This document shows positions 55,003 to 63,640 of a stretch of DNA of 64,000 bases, one piece after another (position 1 is the stretch's first letter; every line of letters starts with the position of its first letter). Below the pieces are notes generated by a model. That model worked only from the letters and a program-made list of their open reading frames with translations. It searched no databases and was not told the DNA's origin. This DNA is from Dyadobacter sp. CY347 (GTDB lineage Bacteria > Bacteroidota > Bacteroidia > Cytophagales > Spirosomataceae). Both the position numbers and the translations under genes were made by a program. The DNA is taken from assembly GCF_021502655.1 (NCBI RefSeq), contig NZ_JAKFFT010000011.1, positions 1 to 64,000 of the forward strand, in the 5' to 3' direction.

Positions 55003-55930
55003 AAGCTGCCAGGATATCTTTTACCAAACGGTGTCTCACCACATCGGAACCATCCAGCTCAACAAAACTGATCCCTTTGATCCCTTTCAGGACTGCTAAT
55101 GAATCGATTAACCCTGATTTTAAATTTTTAGGTAAATCAATCTGGGATTTATCGCCGGTAATGATCGCCTTGGAACTCGGGCCCATCCGGGTCAGGAACA
55201 TTTTCATCTGCATGGGCGTGGTATTCTGCGCCTCGTCCAGCAAAATGAATGCATTGTTCAATGTCCGTCCGCGCATATAAGCCAGCGGTGCGATTTCAAT
55301 CGTGCGGCTTTCCAGATACAGTTTGAGTTTTTCCGGCGCAATCATATCGTCCAGCGCGTCGTAGATCGGGCGGAGATATGGGTCAATTTTTTCTTTTAAA
55401 TCACCCGGCAAAAAACCCAGGTTTTCGCCTGCCTCAACCGCGGGGCGTGTTATAATAATCTTTCTGACTTCCTTGTTCTTCAATGCCCGCACGGCAATGG
55501 CCACGGCGGTGTACGTTTTCCCGGTTCCGGCCGGCCCTACTGCAAACACGAGGTCGAACTTCTCTGCCTGCTCCACCAGCAACTTCTGGTTTGGCGTTTT
55601 GGCCTTTACAACCAGCCCCTTATTGCCGTAAATGATCACATCCGCATCATCTTCCGCACTCGCAACCGGCGATTTTACGACGCCATTTAAATAACCTTTA
55701 ACATTGTCATTGGTAACCTTGCCGTATTTTTGATAATGGGCTATTAATGAATCCATTACATCGGTGATACGGATAATCTCAGGAGCAGTGCCCTGAATGC
55801 GGATCTCGTTTCCGCGTGAAATAATTTTGCTTCCAGGGAAAGCGGCTGCAACTTCCTTGATATTCGCATTGTGAATACCCAAAAAATCAACCATTGAAAC
55901 GTCCTCGAGCGTGATGATTTTTTCCAGCAA
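54983..55930 (-). CDS. PhoH-like ATPase
   Basis: A 315-residue PhoH-family P-loop ATPase, probably acting on RNA. Walker A GPAGTGKT is at 132-139, Walker B-like ILLDEAQN follows, and the N-terminal KH-like part (about 1-85) is present. The first codon is TTG at 55930: the residues right after it (LEKIITLED...) match the usual PhoH N-terminus, and no ATG exists upstream before an in-frame stop, whereas the ATG at 55894 would cut into it. Heads the operon with the M43 protease and comEC. Confidence 0.88.
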   Translation of the reverse strand: MLEKIITLEDVSMVDFLGIHNANIKEVAAAFPGSKIISRGNEIRIQGTAPEIIRITDVMDSLIAHYQKYGKVTNDNVKGYLNGVVKSPVASAEDDADVIIYGNKGLVVKAKTPNQKLLVEQAEKFDLVFAVGPAGTGKTYTAVAIAVRALKNKEVRKIIITRPAVEAGENLGFLPGDLKEKIDPYLRPIYDALDDMIAPEKLKLYLESRTIEIAPLAYMRGRTLNNAFILLDEAQNTTPMQMKMFLTRMGPSSKAIITGDKSQIDLPKNLKSGLIDSLAVLKGIKGISFVELDGSDVVRHRLVKDILAAYDKAEQ

Positions 55931-56161
55931 ATGAATTAAAGTTTAGTGTTTCGCTATTTGTTCTAAAATTTAGTAATAATAACGAACAATTGTAATACAA
56001 AAGATGAGAAATACAATTAAGATTTGATATTTAGAAACGAAAAATGAACATATTTTGACCAACTCTTTCATTATCAGAGCCGGACAAAAATGATCGTTTC
56101 CTGAAAAAAAATATTTGCCCGAACTTACCCTTTCCTGCTTTCGTACCGGTCATGCTTTCCT

Positions 56162-56169
56162 TAACTTTG
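56162..56169 (+). promoter_or_regulatory. Candidate -7 box directly ahead of dnaB
   Basis: TAACTTTG, an exact TAnnTTTG, lies 7 bases ahead of the dnaB ATG. If used, the message would begin at or next to the ATG (leaderless). No -33 box at the right distance is clear. Confidence 0.35.
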
Positions 56170-56176
56170 TAGTAAC

Positions 56177-57790
56177 ATGGAAAACGACAAGGCATCCGGC
56201 AATTTCTCGAAATCAGGCTCAAAACAAAGCAATCAGGGGCGCAAGCCCATAGGCGCAAGAACACCTGCTAATGATCAAACATTCAGCAAGTTACCTCCTC
56301 AGGCGGTAGACCTGGAAGAGGCCGTTTTGGGTGCATTGATGATTGAAAAGGATGCGCTTACAGCCGTTGCCGACATTCTCCGGCCGGACAGTTTTTATAA
56401 AGAAGCGCACGTCCGGATCTACACCGCGATCATCACGCTTTTTGCTGATTCGGAGCCGATTGATATGCTTACGGTCACTTCCAAACTACGCAGTACGGGA
56501 GAGCTCGAACTGATCGGCGGGGCGCAGTACATTATGGAGCTGACTTCAAAGGTCAACTCCGCCGCCAACATTGAATTCCACGCACGCATTATCTCACAGG
56601 CTTTTATCAAACGCGAGCTGATCAAAGTCGCGTCGGAAATCCAGCGCGAAGCTTTTGAAGATACTACGGACGTTTTCAGGCTTTTGGACAAAACCGAACA
56701 AAGCCTGTTTCAGATCTCTGAATCCAACATTAAGAAAAATTATGCTGATATGGGTGCGCTGATGCGTCAGGCACTGGCAGAACTCGATCAGAAAAAGAAT
56801 AATAAGGACGGCCTTACCGGTGTTCCATCCGGCTTCAGCGCGCTGGACAGACTGACGTCCGGCTGGCAGAAAACGGAACTAATGATCCTCGCGGCTCGTC
56901 CGGGTATGGGAAAAACGGCATTTGTCGTTTCTTCGCTCCGTAACGCCGCCGTGGACTTTAATATGCCTGTTGCGATCTTTTCGCTCGAGATGTCCTCGGT
57001 TCAGCTGGTTAATCGTTTGATTTCTGCTGAGGCTGAGATTGATAGTGAAAAGATCCGGAAGGGAAGTCTCGCGCCGCACGAATGGGAGCAATTGCACCAC
57101 CGCATCCATCGGCTTACCAATGCGCCCATTTACATTGACGACACCCCTGCCCTATCCATTCTCGAACTGCGTGCAAAATGCCGCCGTCTGAAAGCCCAGC
57201 ACGACATTCAAATGATCGTGATTGACTATCTTCAGTTAATGACCGGGGATACGGGTGGTAAAGGGGCAGGAAACCGGGAACAGGAAATTGCCATGATCTC
57301 GCGTTCGCTTAAAAACCTTGCAAAAGAGCTTGATGTGCCGGTTATCGCACTATCGCAGCTGAGCCGGGCCGTTGAAACGCGTGGCGGTGAAAAAAGACCG
57401 CAACTTTCAGATTTAAGGGAATCAGGATCGATCGAGCAGGATGCTGATATGGTTCTCTTCCTATATCGTCCTGAATACTACGGTATTACAGAAGATGAAT
57501 CGGGAAATTCTGTTGCAGGAATCGGTGAAGTCATCGTTGCCAAAAACCGGGCAGGATCATTGGATACAGTTCAGTTAAGGTTTATTGGAAAATACACCAA
57601 ATTCACCGACCTAGACTCGCAATTCACACCAGCACCATTCTCCGTAGACCGCCCGATCCCAACCACAAATCCGATCGCATCATTCGAAAGCCAGAGCAAG
57701 CCCGCTCCCGCAGGCGGAACGCTGAGAAGCAGGGCAAATGACCTGAGTAATTTTGATTACAAAGGCCCCGATAGCGAGCCGCCGTTCTGA
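56177..57790 (+). CDS. dnaB: Replicative DNA helicase DnaB
   Basis: A 537-residue hexameric helicase that unwinds DNA at the replication fork. A non-conserved, Ser/Lys/Asn-rich tail (1-40) precedes the N-terminal domain (from LPPQAVDLEEAVLGALM, about 41-150) and the RecA-type ATPase (about 205-480) with Walker A ARPGMGKTAF (about 239-248), IVIDYLQLM and the arginine-finger region NREQEIAMISRSLK. No intein is present. The start ATG has no Shine-Dalgarno sequence. Confidence 0.96.
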   Translation: MENDKASGNFSKSGSKQSNQGRKPIGARTPANDQTFSKLPPQAVDLEEAVLGALMIEKDALTAVADILRPDSFYKEAHVRIYTAIITLFADSEPIDMLTVTSKLRSTGELELIGGAQYIMELTSKVNSAANIEFHARIISQAFIKRELIKVASEIQREAFEDTTDVFRLLDKTEQSLFQISESNIKKNYADMGALMRQALAELDQKKNNKDGLTGVPSGFSALDRLTSGWQKTELMILAARPGMGKTAFVVSSLRNAAVDFNMPVAIFSLEMSSVQLVNRLISAEAEIDSEKIRKGSLAPHEWEQLHHRIHRLTNAPIYIDDTPALSILELRAKCRRLKAQHDIQMIVIDYLQLMTGDTGGKGAGNREQEIAMISRSLKNLAKELDVPVIALSQLSRAVETRGGEKRPQLSDLRESGSIEQDADMVLFLYRPEYYGITEDESGNSVAGIGEVIVAKNRAGSLDTVQLRFIGKYTKFTDLDSQFTPAPFSVDRPIPTTNPIASFESQSKPAPAGGTLRSRANDLSNFDYKGPDSEPPF

Positions 57791-57935
57791 CCTTCGGCTC
57801 CGCTCAGTCTGACAAGGACTTCGGCTCCGCTCATCTGACAAGGACTTCGGCTCCGCTCAGGCTGACAGGGACTTCGGCTTCGCTCAGTTTGACAATAGCA
57901 GTACGCTACTGTCAGACTGAGCGGAGCCGAAGTCA
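57790..57935. repeat. Tandem TTCGGCTCCGCTCAG repeat with inverted copy
   Basis: Four units of about 23-28 bases (core CTTCGGCTCCGCTCAG followed by nCTGACA) start at 57792, 57819, 57845 and 57872. An inverted copy at 57910-57932 is the exact complement of the first unit over 23 bases, so long alternative hairpins can form. The array fills the whole gap between convergent dnaB and rlmD and touches the rlmD stop codon (57933-57935). Repeats with this core are widespread between genes of Bacteroidota. It is probably a bidirectional terminator and a mobile or recombining repeat. Confidence 0.85.
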
Positions 57936-59342
57936 GACCACAGGAACGCGCCGCACCAGCAACGCCACATTCTCCACATGGTGCGTGTTCGGGAACATAT
58001 CTACCGGCTGCACCTTTGTCACTTCATAATCACCTGTCATCAAAGCAAGGTCGCGTGCTTGCGTAGCTGTGTTGCAGCTTACATACACAATGCGGTCGGG
58101 TGCTGCTTTCAGGATCGTTTCTACGACGGGCTGATCCATTCCGGCGCGTGGCGGATCGGTAATGATGACGTCCGGCCTTCCGTGCTCTTGCAGGAAACTT
58201 TCATTCATAATGCCGCGCATATCTCCTGCGAAAAAAGATGTATTCGTAATGCCGTTGAGTTCAGAGTTTTTCCTCGCGTCCTGCACAGCGGCGTCTACAT
58301 ATTCTACACCAACCACTTTTTTGGCCCGGCGCGCTACAAAATTGGCAATGGTTCCGGTTCCTGTGTAAAGGTCATAAACCGATTCGTTGCCTGTCAGACC
58401 AGCAAATTCCCTTGCTACGCTGAAAAGCTGGTAAGCCTGCTCGGAATTAGTCTGGTAAAAGGATTTTGGGCCAACAAGGAAAGTCAGATCTTCCATCGTC
58501 TCCCGAATCGTCGTTTCCCCTGCATAATGGATCACTTCCTGGTCCTGATAAGAATCGTTTCCCTTCAAATTCACAATGTAATTCAGCGAAGTGATTTCGC
58601 TGTGCGTTTTGTGCAAATACTGCATCACCTGCTCAATGGCTTCATCATTCTGCTCGCCAAATTGCACGATCACCATCACATCGCCCGAATTGGCCGTTCG
58701 CACAACCAGGTTCCTGAGCGTTCCCCTATTGAAGCGGACGTCGTAATAAGGAATGTTGTGCAACTCGCCGAAATGATGCAGGGAATTGCGGATCGTGTTT
58801 GAAGGATCCGGTTGGAGATGGCAATGGTCTACGGTAAAAATTTTGTCAAAACGCTTGGGAACGTGGAAACCGAGCGCGTGCTTCGTAAATGTTGCACCGG
58901 AATCCATCTGGTCTTGGGTAAGCCAGCGCCAGTTTGAGAAAGTAAATTCAAGCTTGTTCCTGTAATATTCCGTTTTTGGCGCTGCGATAATCTCGTTAAT
59001 GCGCACATCCTTAATGTGCCCGATCCGCTGAAAATGATCAACAACCTGCTGTCTTTTGAATTTAAGCTGATGCTCGTAAGCAATATGTTGCCATTTGCAG
59101 CCCCCGCATACAACGTTATGCAGGCAATATGGGTCTGTCCTGAGAGGCGACTTGGAATGGATCTTCGTAACGATCGCCTCCTTTAATTTTTTCTTGGTTT
59201 TAACAACTTGCAAATCAACTATGTCACCGGGAGCCACATTTCCTTCTACAAAAATTACGCCGTCTTCTGATTTAAATATACATTTGCCTTCTGCCGCAAA
59301 ATCGGTAATTTCAACGTATTCATACTTGATATTCTTAACCAT
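57933..59342 (-). CDS. rlmD: 23S rRNA (uracil(1939)-C5)-methyltransferase (RlmD/RumA type)
   Basis: A 469-residue SAM-dependent RNA m5U methyltransferase. An N-terminal TRAM domain (about 5-62) is followed by the iron-sulfur cysteines Cys73, Cys79, Cys82 (CLHNVVCGGC) with a fourth near 176, and the catalytic domain with the SAM site VYDLYTGTGTIANF, DPPRAGMDQPV and the nucleophile in VSCNTATQARDL. Which rRNA position it modifies cannot be read with certainty from sequence (RlmD and RlmCD are alike). Confidence 0.92.
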   Translation of the reverse strand: MVKNIKYEYVEITDFAAEGKCIFKSEDGVIFVEGNVAPGDIVDLQVVKTKKKLKEAIVTKIHSKSPLRTDPYCLHNVVCGGCKWQHIAYEHQLKFKRQQVVDHFQRIGHIKDVRINEIIAAPKTEYYRNKLEFTFSNWRWLTQDQMDSGATFTKHALGFHVPKRFDKIFTVDHCHLQPDPSNTIRNSLHHFGELHNIPYYDVRFNRGTLRNLVVRTANSGDVMVIVQFGEQNDEAIEQVMQYLHKTHSEITSLNYIVNLKGNDSYQDQEVIHYAGETTIRETMEDLTFLVGPKSFYQTNSEQAYQLFSVAREFAGLTGNESVYDLYTGTGTIANFVARRAKKVVGVEYVDAAVQDARKNSELNGITNTSFFAGDMRGIMNESFLQEHGRPDVIITDPPRAGMDQPVVETILKAAPDRIVYVSCNTATQARDLALMTGDYEVTKVQPVDMFPNTHHVENVALLVRRVPVV

Positions 59343-59404
59343 ATTTCTTTTTTAAATTTCTAATTCCAAATCCTATCGGATAAATTCTACTCCCTTATCA
59401 AGCC

Positions 59405-61609
59405 ATGAAAAAACGGTATATCTTGTTCATGCTGATGCTGTTTGCCTTTTCCAAAACTTATGCAACCCATATCGTTGGCGGTCAGCTTTTTATCACTGAA
59501 AATCCGAACAATTATTATAATTATAACATCGGCCTTACGATGTATTTTGATGCCCTCAATGGCAATCCCGGCGCTGAGGATCCTTTTGTCAACATTTACG
59601 TCTTCAGAAAACGCGACAATCAACCGATCGGTTATCTTCAGGCCCCAAAAATAGAACGAAAATCGGTCACCTATGCTAATCCGCAGTGTGGAATATCGTC
59701 GCTCGAAACATATATGATCACGTACAGCCTGCCATTGCGGCTGGAACCAACCGATTTCAGCGATCCGCAGGGCTATTATATGGTTTGGGACCGCTGCTGC
59801 CGAAACGGGACTATTACAAACATTCAGGCACCTGGCGATGCAGGAAGCCTTTTTTACCTGGAATTTCCGCCGCTTTTCAAAAACAATGCAAATTTTAAAA
59901 ACTCCTCCCCTGTTTTCCCTGCGATCAAAGGCGATTATGCCTGCGTAAACTCCCCGTTTTTCTTCGATTTTGGAGGAAAGGACGCTGACGGCGACAGCCT
60001 GACTTACAAGTTGATCACACCGATGCAGGGGTTTTCTGACAAAGCCAATCCGAGCGTGGAAGCCAGAGGTTCGTCCAATTATCCGCGACTCACGTGGCTG
60101 CCGGGTATATCAGAAGCTAATATTATCCCTGGCCCCAAACCATTAACTGTGAATCCTAAAACGGGAATGCTGTCCGTTACACCCGGCAATGTCGGGTTGT
60201 ATGTGTTTGCTGTGCAGGTGGATGAATTTAGAAATGGTGTTAAAATCGGAAGCCTTACCCGTGATTTTCAGCTCAAAGTCGTTGATTGTCCCAAAATGGA
60301 TGCGCCGAAGTTGTTGTTTAAACCAAAAGGGAAAAACACATATTATACAGAGAACGAAATCATTACCGTCAAAGAAGGCGACCCGAACTGCTTCGAAGTG
60401 ATGGTCACAGATCCCACGATCAATCAGATCATCCGTATTAATGGCCGCGCTATTAACCATTCCAAAGACTATTTTACGATCCTGCCGGCGGAATTCAGGA
60501 CCAAAATCGCCAACGACACATTGAAATTTGAAGTATGCCTGGACGAGTGCTTCGTAACCTACGACCAGCGCCCGATCAAGATTGAACTGATCGCAGAGGA
60601 TGAAAGCTGCCCGGTCCCGCTGATAGACACGCTGAGCATCCTGATCCGCCGCGAAAGCAGCGGCAACAAATCGCCTGAGGTAACCACTTCCCTACCCGGC
60701 CAGTTTGTGCATGTCACCGCCGGCGTGCCTGTTGTTTTCACAGTGTACGGAAAAGACATCGATCGCGACAGCATTGCCCTCTCCGGCCGCGGGCAGGATT
60801 TCAATATGGTGGATATGGCAATGGATTTTAAAGCCATCAGCGGTAAAGCGCAGATTCAGCAGACATTCAAATGGACGCCGCCCTGTAATGCGAAGAAAGG
60901 CGACACACTCGCCGTGGATTTCAAAGTGGAGGACATGCGCTGTGTCGGAAATCCGCTGGCCGTTTCGAAGCCTGTATATTTTATTGTTGATGAATCGCCT
61001 AACACCCCGCCATTGGTTGAAACATCGCTCGCCACACCAGAGGTCATTTACACCATCGGAGCCAGTAACGAAATCGTTTTTGATGTGCTGGCCACAGATC
61101 CCGATACAAACACCATCAGCCTCGCCGCCGCCGGGCGCGGATTCAGCATTGCCGATGCCGGGATGAAGTTCGCCAATAAAACCGGCGTGAAAGAAGTAAC
61201 TTCTCCCTACGCCTGGTCACCCGAATGCACGATGCTCGAAGGCCAGTCCGAGAGAACCTTCCTGATCGACTTCATTACCCAGGATAAGAGCTGCGCCGCT
61301 GCAACGGATACAACGACTGTGAAGGTCATCGTGAAAGACGATACTTCGGATGTCGCGCCCGAATTCCCGAATGTCATTACGCCCAATAGCGACGGCAAAA
61401 ATGACTGCTTTGTTCTGGAACATTTGCCCGCCGACAATTGCGTAAATCAGTTCAAAGATGTGACAATTTTTAACCGTTGGGGCAAGCAGGTTTATTACTC
61501 TAAAATCCGCAAAAACTGGTGCCCCACCAGCATCTCACAAGGCTATTACTACTACGTCGTTCAGTACACCAAAAAATCGTATAAAGGCGGTTTGACAATT
61601 CTCAAATAA
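59405..61609 (+). CDS. Surface protein with T9SS type B (gliding-motility-associated) sorting domain
   Basis: A 734-residue paralogue of the gene at 19697-21610. The signal peptide (about 1-20, YAT) is followed by the same N-terminal domain (HIVGGQLFI, YYMVWDRCCRNG), Ig/cadherin-like modules in the middle and the C-terminal gliding-motility-associated domain (VITPNSDGKNDCF, FNRWGKQVYY, SQGYYYYVVQY) for type IX export. It stands alone; a long hairpin follows. The shared N-terminal domain of these two proteins has no known role. Confidence 0.88.
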   Translation: MKKRYILFMLMLFAFSKTYATHIVGGQLFITENPNNYYNYNIGLTMYFDALNGNPGAEDPFVNIYVFRKRDNQPIGYLQAPKIERKSVTYANPQCGISSLETYMITYSLPLRLEPTDFSDPQGYYMVWDRCCRNGTITNIQAPGDAGSLFYLEFPPLFKNNANFKNSSPVFPAIKGDYACVNSPFFFDFGGKDADGDSLTYKLITPMQGFSDKANPSVEARGSSNYPRLTWLPGISEANIIPGPKPLTVNPKTGMLSVTPGNVGLYVFAVQVDEFRNGVKIGSLTRDFQLKVVDCPKMDAPKLLFKPKGKNTYYTENEIITVKEGDPNCFEVMVTDPTINQIIRINGRAINHSKDYFTILPAEFRTKIANDTLKFEVCLDECFVTYDQRPIKIELIAEDESCPVPLIDTLSILIRRESSGNKSPEVTTSLPGQFVHVTAGVPVVFTVYGKDIDRDSIALSGRGQDFNMVDMAMDFKAISGKAQIQQTFKWTPPCNAKKGDTLAVDFKVEDMRCVGNPLAVSKPVYFIVDESPNTPPLVETSLATPEVIYTIGASNEIVFDVLATDPDTNTISLAAAGRGFSIADAGMKFANKTGVKEVTSPYAWSPECTMLEGQSERTFLIDFITQDKSCAAATDTTTVKVIVKDDTSDVAPEFPNVITPNSDGKNDCFVLEHLPADNCVNQFKDVTIFNRWGKQVYYSKIRKNWCPTSISQGYYYYVVQYTKKSYKGGLTILK

Positions 61610-61633
61610 AGCTCCATAACATTCGAAAGAAGT

Positions 61634-61677
61634 ATACATTCGATATGCTGGATACATTCCGGCATATCGATATGTAT
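61634..61677. terminator. Long hairpin after the T9SS surface protein gene
   Basis: The core stem CGATATGCTGG (61641-61651) pairs with 61659-61669 (one G-T pair, loop of 7), and the flanks 61634-61640 extend the stem past a single bulge to 61677. No T run follows, so it may stabilise the message end rather than terminate it. Confidence 0.55.
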
Positions 61678-62028
61678 GATACATTAACTACATTACTAAA
61701 TATTAAGATGTATATAATGTATAGATTTTTAAGTACTAATTTTATTTATAAAAAGTACTAAATGTATTTGTCATGATGAATTCTCAATACTAAGTCTACA
61801 TACAAATCATATAATACTTTTTATAAATTCTTATATTTAAATAGTAGTTAATGTTTAGTACTTATGTAATGTTAAGTAATATTATACTTATTAAATGTAT
61901 TAATTATTAAGTAATTGATTAACAGTTATTTATCTAGAATCCCGCAGCATTAACCAAGACGTCATAAACTGGATAAAATAAAAATCCATCTTTTTTCTTG
62001 CGTCTCAATTGCAAATTTTCAACCTTTA

Positions 62029-62053
62029 TACTGTAATATTAATCATTACAGTA
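62029..62053 (+). promoter_or_regulatory. Palindromic operator ahead of the Rrf2 gene
   Basis: TACTGTAAT (62029-62037) and ATTACAGTA (62045-62053) form a perfect 9-bp inverted repeat with a 7-base spacer. It ends one base before the Rrf2 ATG, where a bound dimer would block transcription or translation, so it is a likely self-operator. Confidence 0.65.
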
Positions 62054-62054
62054 A

Positions 62055-62483
62055 ATGAATAATGGACGTTTTGCGATCTCTGTTCATATCCTTTCCTTAC
62101 TCGCTTTTGAGGAGGAAGAATGGATATCGTCTGAGTATTTGGCGGGCAGCATCAACATTAATCCTGTGCTTGTGCGCAAGGAGCTTGGCAACCTTCGGGC
62201 GCGTGGCCTGGTCATCAGCAAGGAAGGTAAGGCTGGCGGCAGCCAACTTGCAAAGCCCGCTGAATCGATTTTCATGTCTGAAATTTATGATGCGGTACGG
62301 CAGAATGATCTGCTTGGAAAGGGCATCAATGCACCCAATCCCAAGTGCCGTGTAGGGCGTCAAATCAATGGCTATCTGGATGAACTTTACACCGAGGCAG
62401 AGCTTGCATTACGGGGCAGTTTAAGCAAGAAATCGCTGGCAGATTTTTGCCGTAATTTCGAGACTGTACACCCGAAAACTTAA
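62055..62483 (+). CDS. Rrf2-family transcriptional regulator (YwnA-like)
   Basis: A 142-residue winged-helix regulator. The HTH (about 22-60, ISSEYLAGSININPVLVRK) and the wing (GLVISKEGKAGGSQLAK) are clear. It lacks the three-cysteine iron-sulfur cluster of IscR/NsrR; the single cysteine (about residue 98, NPKCRVGRQ) could sense thiol or oxidative stress, as proposed for relatives of this type. It is followed 70 bases later by a YwnB-like gene, the same neighbour pair as ywnA-ywnB in Bacillus subtilis. Confidence 0.88.
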   Translation: MNNGRFAISVHILSLLAFEEEEWISSEYLAGSININPVLVRKELGNLRARGLVISKEGKAGGSQLAKPAESIFMSEIYDAVRQNDLLGKGINAPNPKCRVGRQINGYLDELYTEAELALRGSLSKKSLADFCRNFETVHPKT

Positions 62484-62553
62484 CCAGTTAAATAGCTTAA
62501 ACACCCCCCATTTACAATCTCAATCAATCACCATTTTAAATCAAACCCCAAGA

Positions 62554-63207
62554 ATGAAAGTAGCATTAATCGGCGCAACAGGATTTGTAGGCGCCCCGCT
62601 TTTACAAGAATTCATTTCCCGTGGCCACGAAGTTGTAGCCATCGCCAGGAACATTGAAAAGATCCCGTCCGACAACGACTTAATCATTGCCAGACAAGCA
62701 GACGTTCTCAACACCGAAGAAGTGGCGAAAGCCGTTGCAGGCGTCGATGCCGTTGTCAGCGCTTATAATCCTGGCTGGACCAATCCGGATATTTACGACG
62801 AATATCTCAGAGGAGCTGCATCCATTCAGTCCGGTGTGAAGCAGGCAGGCGTAAAAAGATTTCTCGTAATCGGCGGTGCCGGAAGCCTTGAAGTTGCCCC
62901 CGGATTGCAACTAATCGACACACCCGAATTCCCGGAAGAATACAAAGCAGGGGCAGGAGCAGCACGCAAGTACCAGGGTGAGATCAAAGCTGAAAGTGAA
63001 TTGGATTGGACGTATTTGAGTCCGGCAATCGAGATGCATCCGGGTACCTCAGGCAAGAGAACAGCCGCATACCGGACTTCGCTCGATACACCAGTGTTCA
63101 ATGAAAATGGTAGAAGTATCATTTCAGTAGAAGATCTATCTGTTGCAGTTGTTGATGAGATCGAAAATCCAAAACATATTAACGAACGTTTTACAGTGGC
63201 TTACTAG
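62554..63207 (+). CDS. NAD(P)-binding atypical SDR protein (YwnB-like)
   Basis: A 217-residue atypical short-chain dehydrogenase/reductase. It begins with the nucleotide-binding motif IGATGFVGAPLLQEF (about 5-19), has the FLVIGGAGSLEV motif near residue 105 and lacks the usual catalytic YxxxK. Relatives act as flavin/NADPH reductases or redox sensors, but the reaction here is unknown. It probably belongs to the regulon of the upstream Rrf2 gene. Confidence 0.88.
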   Translation: MKVALIGATGFVGAPLLQEFISRGHEVVAIARNIEKIPSDNDLIIARQADVLNTEEVAKAVAGVDAVVSAYNPGWTNPDIYDEYLRGAASIQSGVKQAGVKRFLVIGGAGSLEVAPGLQLIDTPEFPEEYKAGAGAARKYQGEIKAESELDWTYLSPAIEMHPGTSGKRTAAYRTSLDTPVFNENGRSIISVEDLSVAVVDEIENPKHINERFTVAY

Positions 63208-63640
63208 CTCATTTACTGAATTTTAACACGTCAGATTTGTATAGATAGTTCTAAATGTAAAATATGAAATATTAGGCCATTTCATTTAGGCCTATCTATA
63301 CGAATAAATTTATTTAAAAGTATTATACTTATCAAAAGTAATTTATATTTAATATTATTATATCCTAATGTTAGTATTAAACTTTATATTAGTTCGATAT
63401 GATTAGATCTTTTACAAGGTTTTAAATGTATATAACTTATTTACAAGCTTGATGACTTCTGCTTCTTAGAAATACACAAAATGGATTATCTTTGGATTTG
63501 CATTAAAAATCTCTCTACCTTCCTATAAAAACCAAAAGAACAAAGGCCGGATCAGATGAAAAGTTATGACGCTGAGGCGGGATTATTAGCGGAAAAATAA
63601 AGTTCTTTGTAGCCCATTTGCTGACACCAACTTCGTTCCA
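63208..63640. other. AT-rich gap ahead of the porin gene
   Basis: This 433-bp gap is very AT-rich from 63290 to about 63440, resembling the other two AT-rich gaps in base composition. I see no reading frame, terminator or clear promoter in it. Confidence 0.45.

Larger units (their letters stand above)
61610..62054. other. AT-rich gap between surface protein and Rrf2 genes
   Basis: This 445-bp gap begins with the hairpin at 61634-61677 and continues as very AT-rich DNA to about 61935. It holds the 17-mer TATAATACTTTTTATAA (61810-61826), also present at 11817-11833, and inverted TTTATAAAAAGTA/TACTTTTTATAAA elements. The Rrf2 operator closes it. No reading frame of interest is seen. Confidence 0.55.

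Noticed and set aside
57790..57935. CRISPR-like spacing of repeats
   Set aside because: Units are adjacent with no unique spacers, one is inverted, and there are no cas genes.
57978..58802. Open frame of 274 codons antisense to rlmD
   Set aside because: The minus-strand RlmD motifs are continuous through it; the antisense product has no recognisable feature.
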